A DNA stretch of 64,000 nt from contig CM064495.1 in the NCBI GenBank assembly GCA_032716605.1, forward strand, positions 19,588,442 through 19,652,441. Direction: 5' to 3'. This stretch comes from Paralithodes platypus (Eukaryota; Arthropoda; Malacostraca; Decapoda; Lithodidae). The translations under genes and the position numbers were made by a program. Of this stretch, positions 33,891 through 45,149 are shown one piece after another. The notes beneath the pieces are model-generated. The model was not told the origin of the DNA, searched no databases, and worked only from the letters and a program-made list of their open reading frames with translations. Every line of letters starts with the position of its first letter. The first letter of the stretch is position 1.

Positions 33891-34633
33891 AGAGTATGTA
33901 CCCGTTTTGATCCCTATATGGCAGTCTTAAGTTTCGCAAAATCGTCTAATATATAATGTAAAAATCGAAAGTATTGAAGGGGATGAAATCTTGCTCTGCG
34001 ATATTGCACCTTGAACAGGGTTATCCGATAACTTTAGATTCTACTATCATCAGTAGAAAGAATCAGTTATGGTTGATTGAAAACATTAAGGACGGTCAGG
34101 GTAATGCCTTCCATGGCCACTGAGATTTGTGTACCAACAAATTCAACCTTAAAACAACATATAAGATGATAGATAAAGATAGCTAGACAAACTGAGATCA
34201 AGTTAGATAATACATGAAAATATATTCACACATAGAGGAAAGATAATTTATTATTTAGGCAATGGATATTCGTTCATTCATGTGTATTCTAGTATTTGTG
34301 AATTTCAAACTCTATATTCTTGATTGAAGGACTATGTGGGAATTTCGAACACCTTAGGTCAAGATATGTCCATTCCTCCCACACCACGCCTTGAAATCGG
34401 CTTTCCCGCACCTGCGCAATGTAGCGGGGGATGGATGAGCCCGCGCACTGTGAGCACCACCGGGAGGCCTCCAAATGACAACCATTACCGCCCAGCAGCC
34501 GCCACTCACTGTGTTATTACCCGACAACAACATGGCAAACCTTATTAACTTTACGCTAATATGGTGCCGCCCCCCTTGTGCCCCTGACAGTGCTTCTCTG
34601 ACACCCCCTTTCTACTGCCACAATTCTCCCTGC
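33891..34633. other. unassigned sequence with a GC-rich patch
   Basis: Mostly AT-rich. 34380-34540 is CpG/GC-rich (CACCTGCGCAATG, GAGCCCGCGCAC) and could be a regulatory island, but no gene model follows: downstream is minisatellite. Confidence 0.4.
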
Positions 34634-37046
34634 CTTTCACCTCTTTCTACTGCTAGCCCGTATCTTTCACCTCTTTCTACTGCTAGCCCGTATCTTTCAC
34701 CTCTTTCTACTGCTAGCCCGTATCTTTCACCTCTTTCTACTGCTAGCCCGTATCTTTCACCTCTTTCTACTGCTAGCCCGTATCTTTCACCTCTTTCTAC
34801 TGCTAGTCCATATCTTTCACCTCTTTCTACTGCTAGCCCGTATCTTTCACCTCTTTCTACTGCTAGCCCGTATCTTTCACCTCTTTCTACTGCTAGCCCG
34901 TATCTTTCACCTCTTTCTACTGCTAGTCCGTATCTTTCACCTCTTTCTACTGCTAGCCCGTATCTTTCACCTCTTTCTACTGCTAGCCCGTATCTTTCAC
35001 CTCTTTCTACTGCTAGCCCGTATCTTTCACCTCTTTCTACTGCTAGCCCGTATCTTTCACCTCTTTCTACTGCTAGCCCGTATCTTTCACCTCTTTCTAC
35101 TGCTAGCCCGTATCTTTCACCTCTTTCTACTGCTAGCCCGTATCTTTCACCTCTTTCTACTGCTAGCCCGTATCTTTCACCTCTTTCTACTGCTAGCCCG
35201 TATCTTTCAACTCTTTCTACTGCTAGCCCATATCTTTCACCTCTTTCTACTGCTAGCCCGTATCTTTCACCTCTTTCTACTGCTAGCCCGTATCTTTCAC
35301 CTCTTTCTACTGCTAGTCCGTATATTTCACTTCTTTCTACTGCTAGCCCGTATCTTTCACCTCTTTCTACTGCTAGCCCGTATCTTTCACCTCTTTCTAC
35401 TGCTAGTCCGTATCTTTCACCTCTTTCTACTGCTAGCCCGTATCTTTCACCTCATTCTACTGCTAGCCCGTATCTTTCACCTCTTTCTACTGCTAGCCCG
35501 TATCTTTCACCTCTTTCTACTGCTAGCCCGTATCTTTCACCTCTTTCTACTGCTAGTCCGTATCTTTCACCTCTTTCTACTGCTAGCCCGTATCTTTCAC
35601 CTCTTTCTACTGCTAGCCCGTATCTTTCACCTCTTTCTACTGCTAGTCCGTATCTTTCACCTCTTTCTACTGCTAGTCCATATCTTTCACCTCTTTCTAC
35701 TGCTAGCCCGTATCTTTCACCTCTTTCTACTGCTAGCCCGTATCTTTCACCTCTTTCTACTGCTAGTCCATATCTTTCACCTCTTTCTACTGCTAGCCCG
35801 TATCTTTCACCTCTTTCTACTGCTAGCCCGTATCTTTCACCTCTTTCTACTACTAGCCCGTATCTTTCACCTCTTTCTACTGCTAGCCCGTATCTTTCAC
35901 CTCTTTCTACTGCTAGCCCGTATCTTTCACCTCTTTCTACTGCTAGGCCGTATCATGCATCTATTTATACTGCTAGCCCATATCTTCCACCTCTTTCTAC
36001 TACTAGTCCGTATCTTTCACCTCTTTCTACTGCTAGCCCGTATCTTTCACCTCTTTCTACTGCTAGTCCGTATCATGCATCTATTTATACTGCTAGCCCA
36101 TATCTTCCACCTCTTTCTACTGCTAGCCCATATCTTTCACCTCTTTCTACTGCTAGCCCGTATCTTTCACCTCTTTCTACTGCTAGTCCGTATCATGCAT
36201 CTATTTATACTGCTAGCCCGTATCTTCCACCTCTTTCTACTGCTAGCCCGTATCTTTCACCTCTTTCTACTGCTAGGCCGTATCATGCATCTATTTATAC
36301 TGCTAGCCCATATCTTCCACCTCTTTCTACTGCTAGCCCATATCTTCCACCTCTTTCTACTGCTAGTCCGTATCTTCCACCTCTTTCTACTGCTAGTCCG
36401 TATCATGCATCTATTTATACTGCTAGCCCATATCTTCCACCTCTTTCTACTGCTAGCCCATATCTTCCACCTCTCTCTACTGCTAGTCCGTATCTTCCAC
36501 CTCTTTCTACTGCTAGCCCATATCTTCCACCTCTTTCTACTGCTAGTCCGTATCATGCATCTATTTATACTGCTAGTCCATATCTTCCACCTCTTTCTAC
36601 TGCTAGTCCGTATCATGCATCTATTTATACTGCTAGCCCATATCTTCCACCTCTTTCTACTGCTAGTCCGTATCTTCCACCTCTTTCTACTGCTAGTCCG
36701 TATCATGCATCTATTTATACTGCTAGCCCATATCTTTCACCTCTTTCTACTGCTAGTCCGTATCATGCATCTATTTATACTGCTAGCCCATATCTTCCAC
36801 CTCTTTCTACTGCTAGTCCGTATCTTCCACCTCTTTCTACTGCTAGTCCGTATCATGCATCTATTTATACTGCTAGTCCATATCTTCCACCTCTTTCTAC
36901 TGCTAGTCCGTATCATGCATCTATTTATACTGCTAGCCCATATCTTCCACCTCTTTCTACTACCTGTCCGAATCTTTCACCTCTTTCAACTGCTAGCCCG
37001 TATCGTTCACCTCTTTTTACTGCCAGCCTGTATTTTTCACCTCTTT
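34634..37046. repeat. 30-bp minisatellite with a second, alternating subtype
   Basis: About 80 copies of CTTTCACCTCTTTCTACTGC plus TAGCCCGTAT (30 bp). From 35946 onward a subtype CATGCATCTATTTATACTGC appears at regular intervals, and TCTTCCACC replaces TCTTTCACC, giving composite blocks of 60-150 bp. The commonest changes are AGCCCG to AGTCCG or AGCCCA; the latter is CpG decay. The array keeps an 890-codon frame (34475-37147, SPYLSPLSTA repeats) and a second 464-codon frame open, because 30 is a multiple of three; this is weak evidence for a protein. Confidence 0.95.
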
Positions 37047-37584
37047 TCAATGTCACCATTTCCCCTGCCAACAAACTTTCACCTCTTCACCTACCACCAC
37101 TTCTCCTGCCCCGGTCATCATTCCTCTGCCACCCTCCTCTCTACTGACACCATTCACCTGCCATCATTCTTCTGCCACCACTCCCCTGCCATTATGTGTC
37201 TTCGTACTGACACCATTCTGCTGCCATCACGCTTCTGCCACCCTCTCTATTGCCACCACTCCCCTGCGTCACCCTGTACCGTTCACCTATTCACCTGCCA
37301 CCTCTACCTCTGCCCCTGTCAGTCTTCCCATGTCAACTTTCATCTCTAAGCCTTACTACCTCTTCCCTTCCGTCATCACCATCCCCCTTCCTCCATTGCC
37401 AAACCCTCCCCTTGCCAGCATTAGCATTGTTCTTCTGCAAACCAATCCCCTGCCATATCACCCATTACCTCTTCACTTGCACCCCTATCATCAACATTTA
37501 CACTATATTTACCCCTGCCATCACCTCCTCTGCCACCCTAGACTTCTCTACCACCCCCCACCCTCCCTACCACACTTTCCCCTA
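37047..37584. other. pyrimidine-rich low-complexity sequence
   Basis: Repeated CTGCCACC, CACCTGCCATCA and TCCCCTGCCA words without a strict period. No domain in the open frames. Repeated at 41717-42285 in the duplicated segment. Confidence 0.6.
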
Positions 37585-37820
37585 TCCCCCTCCATCCATC
37601 CCCTTCCCCTATCACCCTCCCTTCCCCTATCACCGTCCCTTCCCCTATCACTCTCCCTTCCCCTATCACTCTCCCTTCCCCTATCACCGTCCCTTTCACC
37701 TCTTCCCCTTCCAGCCTCCCTTCCTCTATCCCTCCTCCTTTCCCCTATCACCCTCCATCCCCCTACCTTCCCCTATCAACCCTCCCTTCTGCCCCTTCCC
37801 CTATAACCCTCCCACACACA
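37585..37820. repeat. 18-bp C-rich minisatellite, left part
   Basis: Units of CCCTCCCTTCCCCTATCA (18 bp), with CCGT and CTCT variants. Interrupted at about 37845 by a LINE fragment and resumed at 38270. Confidence 0.92.
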
Positions 37821-37824
37821 ATTA

Positions 37825-38244
37825 TTGTCCACTCTCCTTCCCTGCCCACCCCGAACCAACTTCCAGAAGCACATCCATACTCATATCTCTCGCCGATCCA
37901 TCCACTCACTCACAGACAACACGCAGCTGCATGCACGACCTCCCGAAATCCATCCTTCCGAATCCTCCCTTCCTCGCGAGGACAGAGTCCACCTGGCCAG
38001 GCTGAGATGCGGACACCATCAAGCTCTCCTGAGCTATCAGAAGAGACTGGATAACTCCGTTGTCGACGCCTGCCCGGGATGTAACACAGCACCCCATACC
38101 ATTAAACACATCATAGAAGACTGCATTTCACACAACCACTTACGCCAACAACACAATCTACACTCAATGAGAGCTCTGTGGGAAAGCCCGATCGTGGCCA
38201 TGGCCTTCCTCAGGGACTCGGGGCTGTTCGGCCAGGCAGCTTAG
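37825..38244 (+). CDS. C-terminal fragment of a LINE ORF2 with a CCHC-like knuckle
   Basis: A 139-codon frame; genuine homology probably begins around RTNFQKHIHTH. It shows LPREDRVHLARLRCGHHQ, LDNSVVDACPGCNTAPHT and HIIEDC, then LRALWESP-like and VAMAFLRDSGLF near the stop. The C-x2-C...H...C pattern and the final xxLW..P..VAxFL motif are typical of the extreme C-terminus of I/Jockey-group LINE ORF2 proteins. It is followed by (ACA)n from 38247, the 3' tail. The whole fragment lies inside the 18-bp minisatellite. A second copy lies at 42525-42944 in the duplicated segment. Confidence 0.75.
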   Translation: MSTLLPCPPRTNFQKHIHTHISRRSIHSLTDNTQLHARPPEIHPSESSLPREDRVHLARLRCGHHQALLSYQKRLDNSVVDACPGCNTAPHTIKHIIEDCISHNHLRQQHNLHSMRALWESPIVAMAFLRDSGLFGQAA

Positions 38245-38272
38245 GGAACAACAACAACAACAACAACCCTCC
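38245..38272 (+). repeat. (ACA)n 3' tail of the LINE fragment
   Basis: GGGAACAACAACAACAACAA directly after the stop codon, as expected for a simple-repeat tail of a target-primed insertion. Confidence 0.8.
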
Positions 38273-39425
38273 CTTCTCCCCGTCCCCTATAACCCTCCCT
38301 TCATCCCCCCCCCCCCTATCACCCTCCATTCATCCCCCTCCCCTATCGCCCTCCCTTAGACCCCTTCCCCTATCACCCTCCCTTCCTCCCTTTCCCCTAT
38401 CGCCCTCCCTTAGACCGCCCTTCCCCTATCACCCTCCCTTCCCCTGTCACCCTCCCCTCCCCTATCACCCTCCCTTCCACCCCTTCTCCTATCACCCTCC
38501 CTTCCCCTATCACCCTCCCTTCCACCCTTCCCCTATCACCCTCCCTTCCCCCCTTCTCCTATCACCCTCCCTTCCACCCCTTCCCCTGTCACCCTCCCTT
38601 CCACCCCTGCCCCTATCACCCTCCCTTCCACCCCTTCCCCTATCACCCTCCCTTCCACCCCTTCCCCCTGTCACCCTCCCATCCACCCTCCCTATCCTCT
38701 CCCTTCCCCTATCACCCTCCCTTCCACCACCTTCCCCCTATCACCCTCCCATCCACCCCTTTCCCCTATCACTCTCCCTTCCCCTATCACCCTCCCTTCC
38801 ACCCTTCCCCTATCACCCTCCCTTCCACCCTTTCCCCTATCACCCTCCCTTCCCCTATCACCCTCCCTGTCCCTGTCACCCTCCCTTCCCCTATCACCCT
38901 CCCTTCACCCTTTCCCTGTCACCCTCCCTTCCCCTATCACCCTCCCTTCCACCCCTTCCCCTACCCCCCTCCCTTCCACCCTGTCCCGTTTCACCCTCCC
39001 TTCCCCTGTCACCCTCCCTTCCCCTATCACCCTCCCTTCCACTCTTTCCCCTGTCCCCTCCCTTCCCCTATCACCCTCCCTGCCACCCCTTCCCCTATCA
39101 CCCTCCCTTCCACCCTTTCCCCTATCACCCTCTTCCCCTATCACCCTCCCTTCCCCTATCACCCTCCCTGCCCCTGTCACCCTCCCTTCCCCTATCACCC
39201 TCCCTTCCCCTATCACCCTCCCTTCCACCCTTTCCCCTGTCACCCTCCCTTCCCCTTATCACCCTCCCTTCCACCCCCTTCCCCTATCACCCTCCCTTCC
39301 ACCCTTTCCCCTATCACCCTCCCTTCCCCTGTCACCCTCCCTTCCCCTATCACCCTCCCTTCCACCCTTTCCCTGTCACCCTCCGTTCCCCTATCACCCT
39401 CCCTTCCACCCCTTCCCCTATAACC
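38273..39425. repeat. 18-bp/27-bp C-rich minisatellite, right part
   Basis: CCCTCCCTTCCCCTATCA units alternating with a longer CTTCCACCCCTTCCCCTATC form. C is almost wholly on the plus strand. Pro/Ser/Leu frames are repeat artefacts. Confidence 0.95.
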
Positions 39426-40559
39426 TTTCTATTTGCTACCATCACAACCCATCTCGGGGAGCTACTTCTAAATATAGTAAACAAACCATTGCTTTTATCT
39501 TCAAACTTAGTCTAAACACCCACACACACTCACACTTAATAAGTTTCAATTCAACCCAATACAGCTTCGAAAGTACTGTATATACTGATACTGTATATAG
39601 AAGATATATATATATATATATCAACATTAGGTAACACGGGACTGTACTAAAAACTAAGATTCTGTATGTCTCGAATGTTATTACAAAGTTATCAATTACT
39701 AATTTACTTGTTGCACATGCAAGACTTTATGTGTTAATCGAAGTTTTGTGTATGTATGTTTTGTGTTTTTAATCCTTTGATTAATTTCTTTGAATGTTTT
39801 GAATCAATGTATGCATTGGATAATTATTAGCATATGCTTTGGGGGTTCAGAATTCTACCAGGCAAACCATATGTCCAGCAAGTCTTTTTCATCTAGCATG
39901 TCCACCTAAAACAAGCGGAATATCAGAAAAGATTTGCGATAGAATAATATGGAATAATATTGAGTGTACTATCTACAGTTTCTTTTAACACATTTGTATT
40001 TATAATTTAGTCACTTGCACACCATACATCAATGTTAAGCTACATTGGTGACCTCATTCTATTCGACCGTCCTGATACATATTTCTATAACATCTTATGT
40101 ACTAGCAAGTCCATACATGTATTTCGCGGCCTTCCTTACATAGTGTAGATGCCGTTAACGCATAGATATAGTAGAATATCTAGTCTCCAATTTATTCCTA
40201 TTGGGCTACCCTGACTTCATGTATAGTACACCTACGATTCACCTAACAGTTACTTAGAGTTCCTCTATAATCATCATCATTATCATCATTATTCGCGGTA
40301 TTAACAATATCATACTCCGCCATCAATATCATCATACTCACAATCATTATCATCATACTTACCGTCATCATCCATCATAATCGGCGTCAATTATCATCAG
40401 CTGGAATTAGTGCCACTGTACACAATAATTCAATTTACGTCTCTTTAACGAATGCAAGCATAATGTCTTCAACCTTTCCTTCATATGGGAGATGTCTTAT
40501 CTAATATGACGGATATTATTTGTTATTCTTTTACTGCAACCTTCCTCCATTGAATCTAT
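39426..40559. other. unassigned sequence with (TCA)n and (AT)n
   Basis: Unique-looking AT-rich sequence with a TACTGTATATA-rich (AT)n patch at 39575-39622 and a TCATCATCATTATCATCATT tract at 40268-40400. No gene recognised. The same sequence recurs at 44096-45149. Confidence 0.5.
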
Positions 40560-41400
40560 GGCTATTCTGTACTAATGACACTAAAATTGAACAAGCATAA
40601 TCCACATGTAGCCTCCCTAATGCTATGTAAAGTTTTTTCAAGATTTCGTCAGCTGTCCTGTTAATCACTCTTCCTAGATATACATCCAAGAACTCTATTT
40701 ACCTTAAATGTTCGAACACTGAAAGGCATTGTTGGGCTGGTTTTCCAGATCACTGCTGATGATGACAACCCAAATATGTGTTCACTATTTGAGTTACTTA
40801 TATCTCTTATTATTTTATCTCTGTTATGTACTACATTGTATATTGATTTTCCCCATGTTGTTGCACTGCATATGCCTACATTTATCTTAATCTCTCAATT
40901 AACTGCCCATTTGTGTAGTCAATCTATAAATTGTTGGGGCGCCTTAATATCATTGTCAAAATTAATAACTCATCCTATTTTAAGTTTCATCAGCCATTTA
41001 TTGATCTCGCTAGTTATTCCTATATCCACTCGTAAATATATTTGAACGTACAACAAAGTGCCTAAAACAGATCCTTGTGGGACTCCACTCTTAACTACAT
41101 CTATTTTTCACAGTACAGTATCCCATTTAATTGTAACACGTTGCTTCCTACCAATTAACCCTGCCCTAGTTCATCCTAGTAGAAGCCCCCCTAATTCCAT
41201 GAGCTTCTAATTTCGTGGGGGTAGCATTATCGAATGCCTTTTTTAAATCAAAATGCTTATATCATCTTCTTTGTCATTATCTACTGCTTTCATATACTTG
41301 GGAAAAGACGGTCAATAAATTAGTGAGACAGGACCGACCGTTCCGTGAACCGGATGATGAGTCTTTAATAAGTTGGTGACGTTCTAGATGCTCTCTGATG
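40560..41400 (-). pseudogene. CR1/L2-like LINE relic, minus strand, ends at the gap
   Basis: Minus-strand RT remnant: SGVPQGSVLG-like at about 41065-41090, a QHGSFTERSV-like segment near 41330, and SKAFDNA-like near 41240. Same sequence as 45150-46002, where it is more complete. It stops at the N run only because the contig stops. Confidence 0.75.
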
Positions 41401-41500
41401 NNNNNNNNNNNNNNNNNNNNNNNNNNNNNNNNNNNNNNNNNNNNNNNNNNNNNNNNNNNNNNNNNNNNNNNNNNNNNNNNNNNNNNNNNNNNNNNNNNNN
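41401..41500. other. assembly gap of 100 N
   Basis: Exactly 100 N, the conventional placeholder for a gap of unknown size. It separates two copies of one segment. Confidence 0.99.
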
Positions 41501-42524
41501 CCTCTTTCTACTGCTAGTCCGTATCTTCCACCTCTTTCTACTGCTAGTCCTATCATGCATCTATTTATACTGCTAGTCCATATCTTCACCTCTTTCTACT
41601 GCTAGTCCGTATCATGCATCTATTTATACTGCTAGCCCATATCTTCCACCTCTTTCTACTACCTGTCCGAATCTTTCACCTCTTTCAACTGCTAGCCCGT
41701 ATCGTTCACCTCTTTTTACTGCCAGCCTGTATTTTTCACCTCTTTTCAATGTCACCATTTCCCCTGCCAACAAACTTTCACCTCTTCACCTACCACCACT
41801 TCTCCTGCCCCGGTCATCATTCCTCTGCCACCCTCCTCTCTACTGACACCATTCACCTGCCATCATTCTTCTGCCACCACTCCCCTGCCATTATGTGTCT
41901 TCGTACTGACACCATTCTGCTGCCATCACGCTTCTGCCACCCTCTCTATTGCCACCACTCCCCTGCGTCACCCTGTACCGTTCACCTATTCACCTGCCAC
42001 CTCTACCTCTGCCCCTGTCAGTCTTCCCATGTCAACTTTCATCTCTAAGCCTTACTACCTCTTCCCTTCCGTCATCACCATCCCCCTTCCTCCATTGCCA
42101 AACCCTCCCCTTGCCAGCATTAGCATTGTTCTTCTTCTGCAAACCAATCCCCTGCCATATCTCCCATTACCTCTTCACTTCCACCCCTATCATCAACATT
42201 TACACTATATTTACCCCTGCCATCACCTCCTCTGCCACCCTAGCCTTCTCTACCCCCCCCCACCCTCCCTACCACACTTTCCCCTATCCCCCTCCATCCA
42301 TCCCCTTCCCCTATCACCCTCCCTTCCCCTATCACCGTCCCTTCCCCTATCACTCTCCCTTCCCCTATCACTCTCCCTTCCCCTATCACCGTCCCTTTCA
42401 CCTCTTCCCCTACCAGCCTCCCTTCCTCTATCCCCCTCCCTTCCCCCATCACCCTCCATCCCCCTACCTTCCCCTATCACCCTCCCTTCTGCCCCTTCCC
42501 CTATAACCCTCCCACACACAATTA

Positions 42525-42944
42525 TTGTCCACTCTCCTTCCCTGCCCACCCCGAACCAACTTCCAGAAGCACATCCATACTCATATCTCTCGCCGATCCA
42601 TCCACTCACTCACAGACAACACGCAGCTGCATGCACGACCTCCCGAAATCCATCCTTCCGAATCCTCCCTTCCTCGCGAGGACAGAGTCCACCTGGCCAG
42701 GCTGAGATGCGGACACCATCCAGCTCTCCTGAGCTATCAGAAGAGACTGGATAACTCCGTTGTCGACGCCTGCCCGGGATGTAACACAGCACCCCATACC
42801 ATTAAACACATCATAGAAGACTGCATTTCACACAACCACTTACGCCAACAACACAATCTACACTCAATGAGAGCTCTGTGGGAAAGCCCGATCGTGGCCA
42901 TGGCCTTCCTCAGGGACTCGGGGCTGTTCGGCCAGGCAGCTTAG
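42525..42944 (+). CDS. C-terminal fragment of a LINE ORF2, second copy
   Basis: Almost identical to 37825-38244; one residue differs (CGHHP for CGHHQ). Same CPGCNTAPHT knuckle, same stop and the same (ACA)n tail at 42947-42966. Probably the same genomic locus assembled twice. Confidence 0.75.
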   Translation: MSTLLPCPPRTNFQKHIHTHISRRSIHSLTDNTQLHARPPEIHPSESSLPREDRVHLARLRCGHHPALLSYQKRLDNSVVDACPGCNTAPHTIKHIIEDCISHNHLRQQHNLHSMRALWESPIVAMAFLRDSGLFGQAA

Positions 42945-42969
42945 GGAACAACAACAACAACAACACCCT

Positions 42970-44095
42970 GCCTACTCCCCGGCCCCTTTATCCCTCTCTG
43001 CATCCCCTCCCCCACCCTATCACCCTCCATTCATCCCCCTCCCCTATCGCCCTCCCTTAGACCCCTTCCCCCATCCCCCTCCCTTCCTCCCTTTCCCCTA
43101 TCGCCCTCCCTTAGACCCCTTCCCCTATCACACTCCCTTCCCCCTTCACCCCCCCTTCCTGTCACCCTCCCTTCCCCTATCACCCTCCCTTCCACCCCTT
43201 CTCCTATCACCCTCCCTTCCCCTATCACCCTCCCTTCCACCCCTTCCCCTGTCACCCTCCCTTCCACCCCTTCTCCTATCACCCTCCCTTCCACCCCTTC
43301 CCCTGTCACCCTCCCTTCCACCCCTGCCCCTATCACCCTCCCTTCCACCCCTTCCCCTATCACCCTCCCTTCCACCCCTTCCCCTGTCACCCTCCCATCC
43401 ACCCCTTCCCCTATCACTCTCCCTTCCCCTATCACCCTCCCTTCCACCCCTTCCCCTATCACCCTCCCTTCCACCCTTTCCCCTATCACCCTCCCTTCCC
43501 CCTATCACCCTCCCTTCCCTATCACCCTCCCTGTCCCTGTCACCCTCCCTTCCCCTATCACCCTCCCTTCCACTCTTTCCCCTGTCACCCTCCCTTCCCC
43601 TATCACCCTCCCTTCCACCCCTTCCCCTATCACCCTCCCTTCCACCCTTTCCCCTATCACCCTCCCTTCCCCTGTCTCCCTCCCTTCCCCTTTCACCCTC
43701 CCTTCCACTCTTTCCCCTGTCACCCTCCGTTCCCCTATCACCCTCCCTTCCACCCCTTCCCCTATCACCCTCCCTTCCACCCTTTCCCCTATCACCCTCC
43801 CTTCCCCTATCACCCTCCCTTCCCCTATCACCCTCCCTGCCCCCCTCACCCTCCCCTCCCCTATCACCCTCCCTTCCCCTATCACCCTCCCTTCCACCCT
43901 TTCCCCTGTCACCCTCCCTTCCCCTATCACCCTCCCTTCCACCCCTTCCCCTATCACCCTCCCTTCCACCCTTTCCCCTATCACCCTCCCTTCCCCTGTC
44001 ACCCTCCCTTCCCCTATCACCCTCCCTTCCACCCTTTCCCCTGTCACCCTCCGTTCCCCTATCACCCTCCCTTCCACCCCTTCCCCTATAACCTT
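42970..44095. repeat. 18-bp/27-bp C-rich minisatellite, second copy
   Basis: Counterpart of 38273-39425, about 30 bp shorter, with unit order rearranged in places. Contains CTTCCACCCCTTCCCCTATC and CCCTCCCTTCCCCTATCA forms. Confidence 0.94.
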
Positions 44096-45149
44096 TCTAT
44101 TTGCTACCATCACAACCATCTCGGGGAGCTTAACTTCTAAATATAGTAAACAAACCATTGCCTTTTATCTTCAAACTTAGTCTAAAACACACACACACAC
44201 TCACACTTAATAAGTTTCAATTCAACCCAATACAGCTTCGAAAGTACTGTATATACTGATACTGTATATATATATATATATATATATATATCAACATTAG
44301 TAACCGGGACTGTACTAATAACTAGATTCTGTATGTCTCGAATGTGATTACAAAGTGATCAATTATACGTGTTTCACATGCAAGACTTATGTGTTAATAG
44401 AAGTTTGTGTATGTATGTTTGTGTTTTTATCCTTTGATTAATGTCTTTGAATGTTTGAATCAATGTATGCATTGTATATTAATTAGCATATGCTTTGGGT
44501 GTTCAGAATAGCTACAAGGCAAACAATATGTCCATCAAGTCTTTTCATCTAGCATGTCCACATAAAACAAGCGGAATATCATATATTTGCGATAGAAGAT
44601 ATTGAATAATATTGAGTGACTATCTACAGTTTCTTTAAACAATTGTATTTATAATTTAGTCACTTGCACACCATACATCAATGTTAAGCTACATTGTTTA
44701 CCTCATTCTATTCGACCGTCTGATACATTTTCTATACATCTTATGTAATAGCAAGTCATAAATGTATTCGCGGCCTTCCTTACATAGTGTAGATGCCTTA
44801 CCGCATAGATAAGTATGATATCTAGTCTCCATTATTCCTATTGGGCTCCACTTCATGTATAGTACACATACGATCACCTAAAAGTTACTTAGAGTTCGTA
44901 TAATCATCATCATTATCATCATTATTCTCGGTATTAACAATATCATACTCGCCATCAATATCATCATACTCACAATCATTATCATCATACTTACCGTCAT
45001 CATCCATCATAATCGTCGTCATTATCATCAGCTGGAATTAGTCCACTGTACACAATAATTAACTTTACGTCTCTTTAACGAATGCAAGCATAATGTCTTC
45101 AACCTTTCTTCATATGGGAGATGTCTAATATTACGGATATTTATTGTTA
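44096..45149. other. unassigned sequence, counterpart of 39426-40559
   Basis: Same sequence as in copy 1 with many single-base deletions, often in homopolymers (GTTTTGTG in copy 1 is GTTTGTG here). No gene. Confidence 0.55.

Larger units (their letters stand above)
36831..41400. repeat. segment duplicated across the assembly gap, copy 1
   Basis: From the last 30-bp units (36831) to the base before the N run, this sequence is repeated in the same order and orientation at 41501-46002. Copy 1 is 4570 bp, copy 2 is 4502 bp. Differences are mainly 1-bp indels in homopolymers plus length variation of the 18-bp array. Confidence 0.95.

Noticed and set aside
34475..37349. Long SPYLSPLSTA and HLFLLLVRI repeat proteins as real genes
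   Set aside because: Two plus-strand frames and part of the minus strand are open because the unit is 30 bp; no signal peptide, domain or gene structure. Kept only as a low-interest finding.
37250..44158. Pro-rich and Gly/Arg-rich frames of 100-445 codons
   Set aside because: They follow the 18-bp C-rich minisatellite on both strands.
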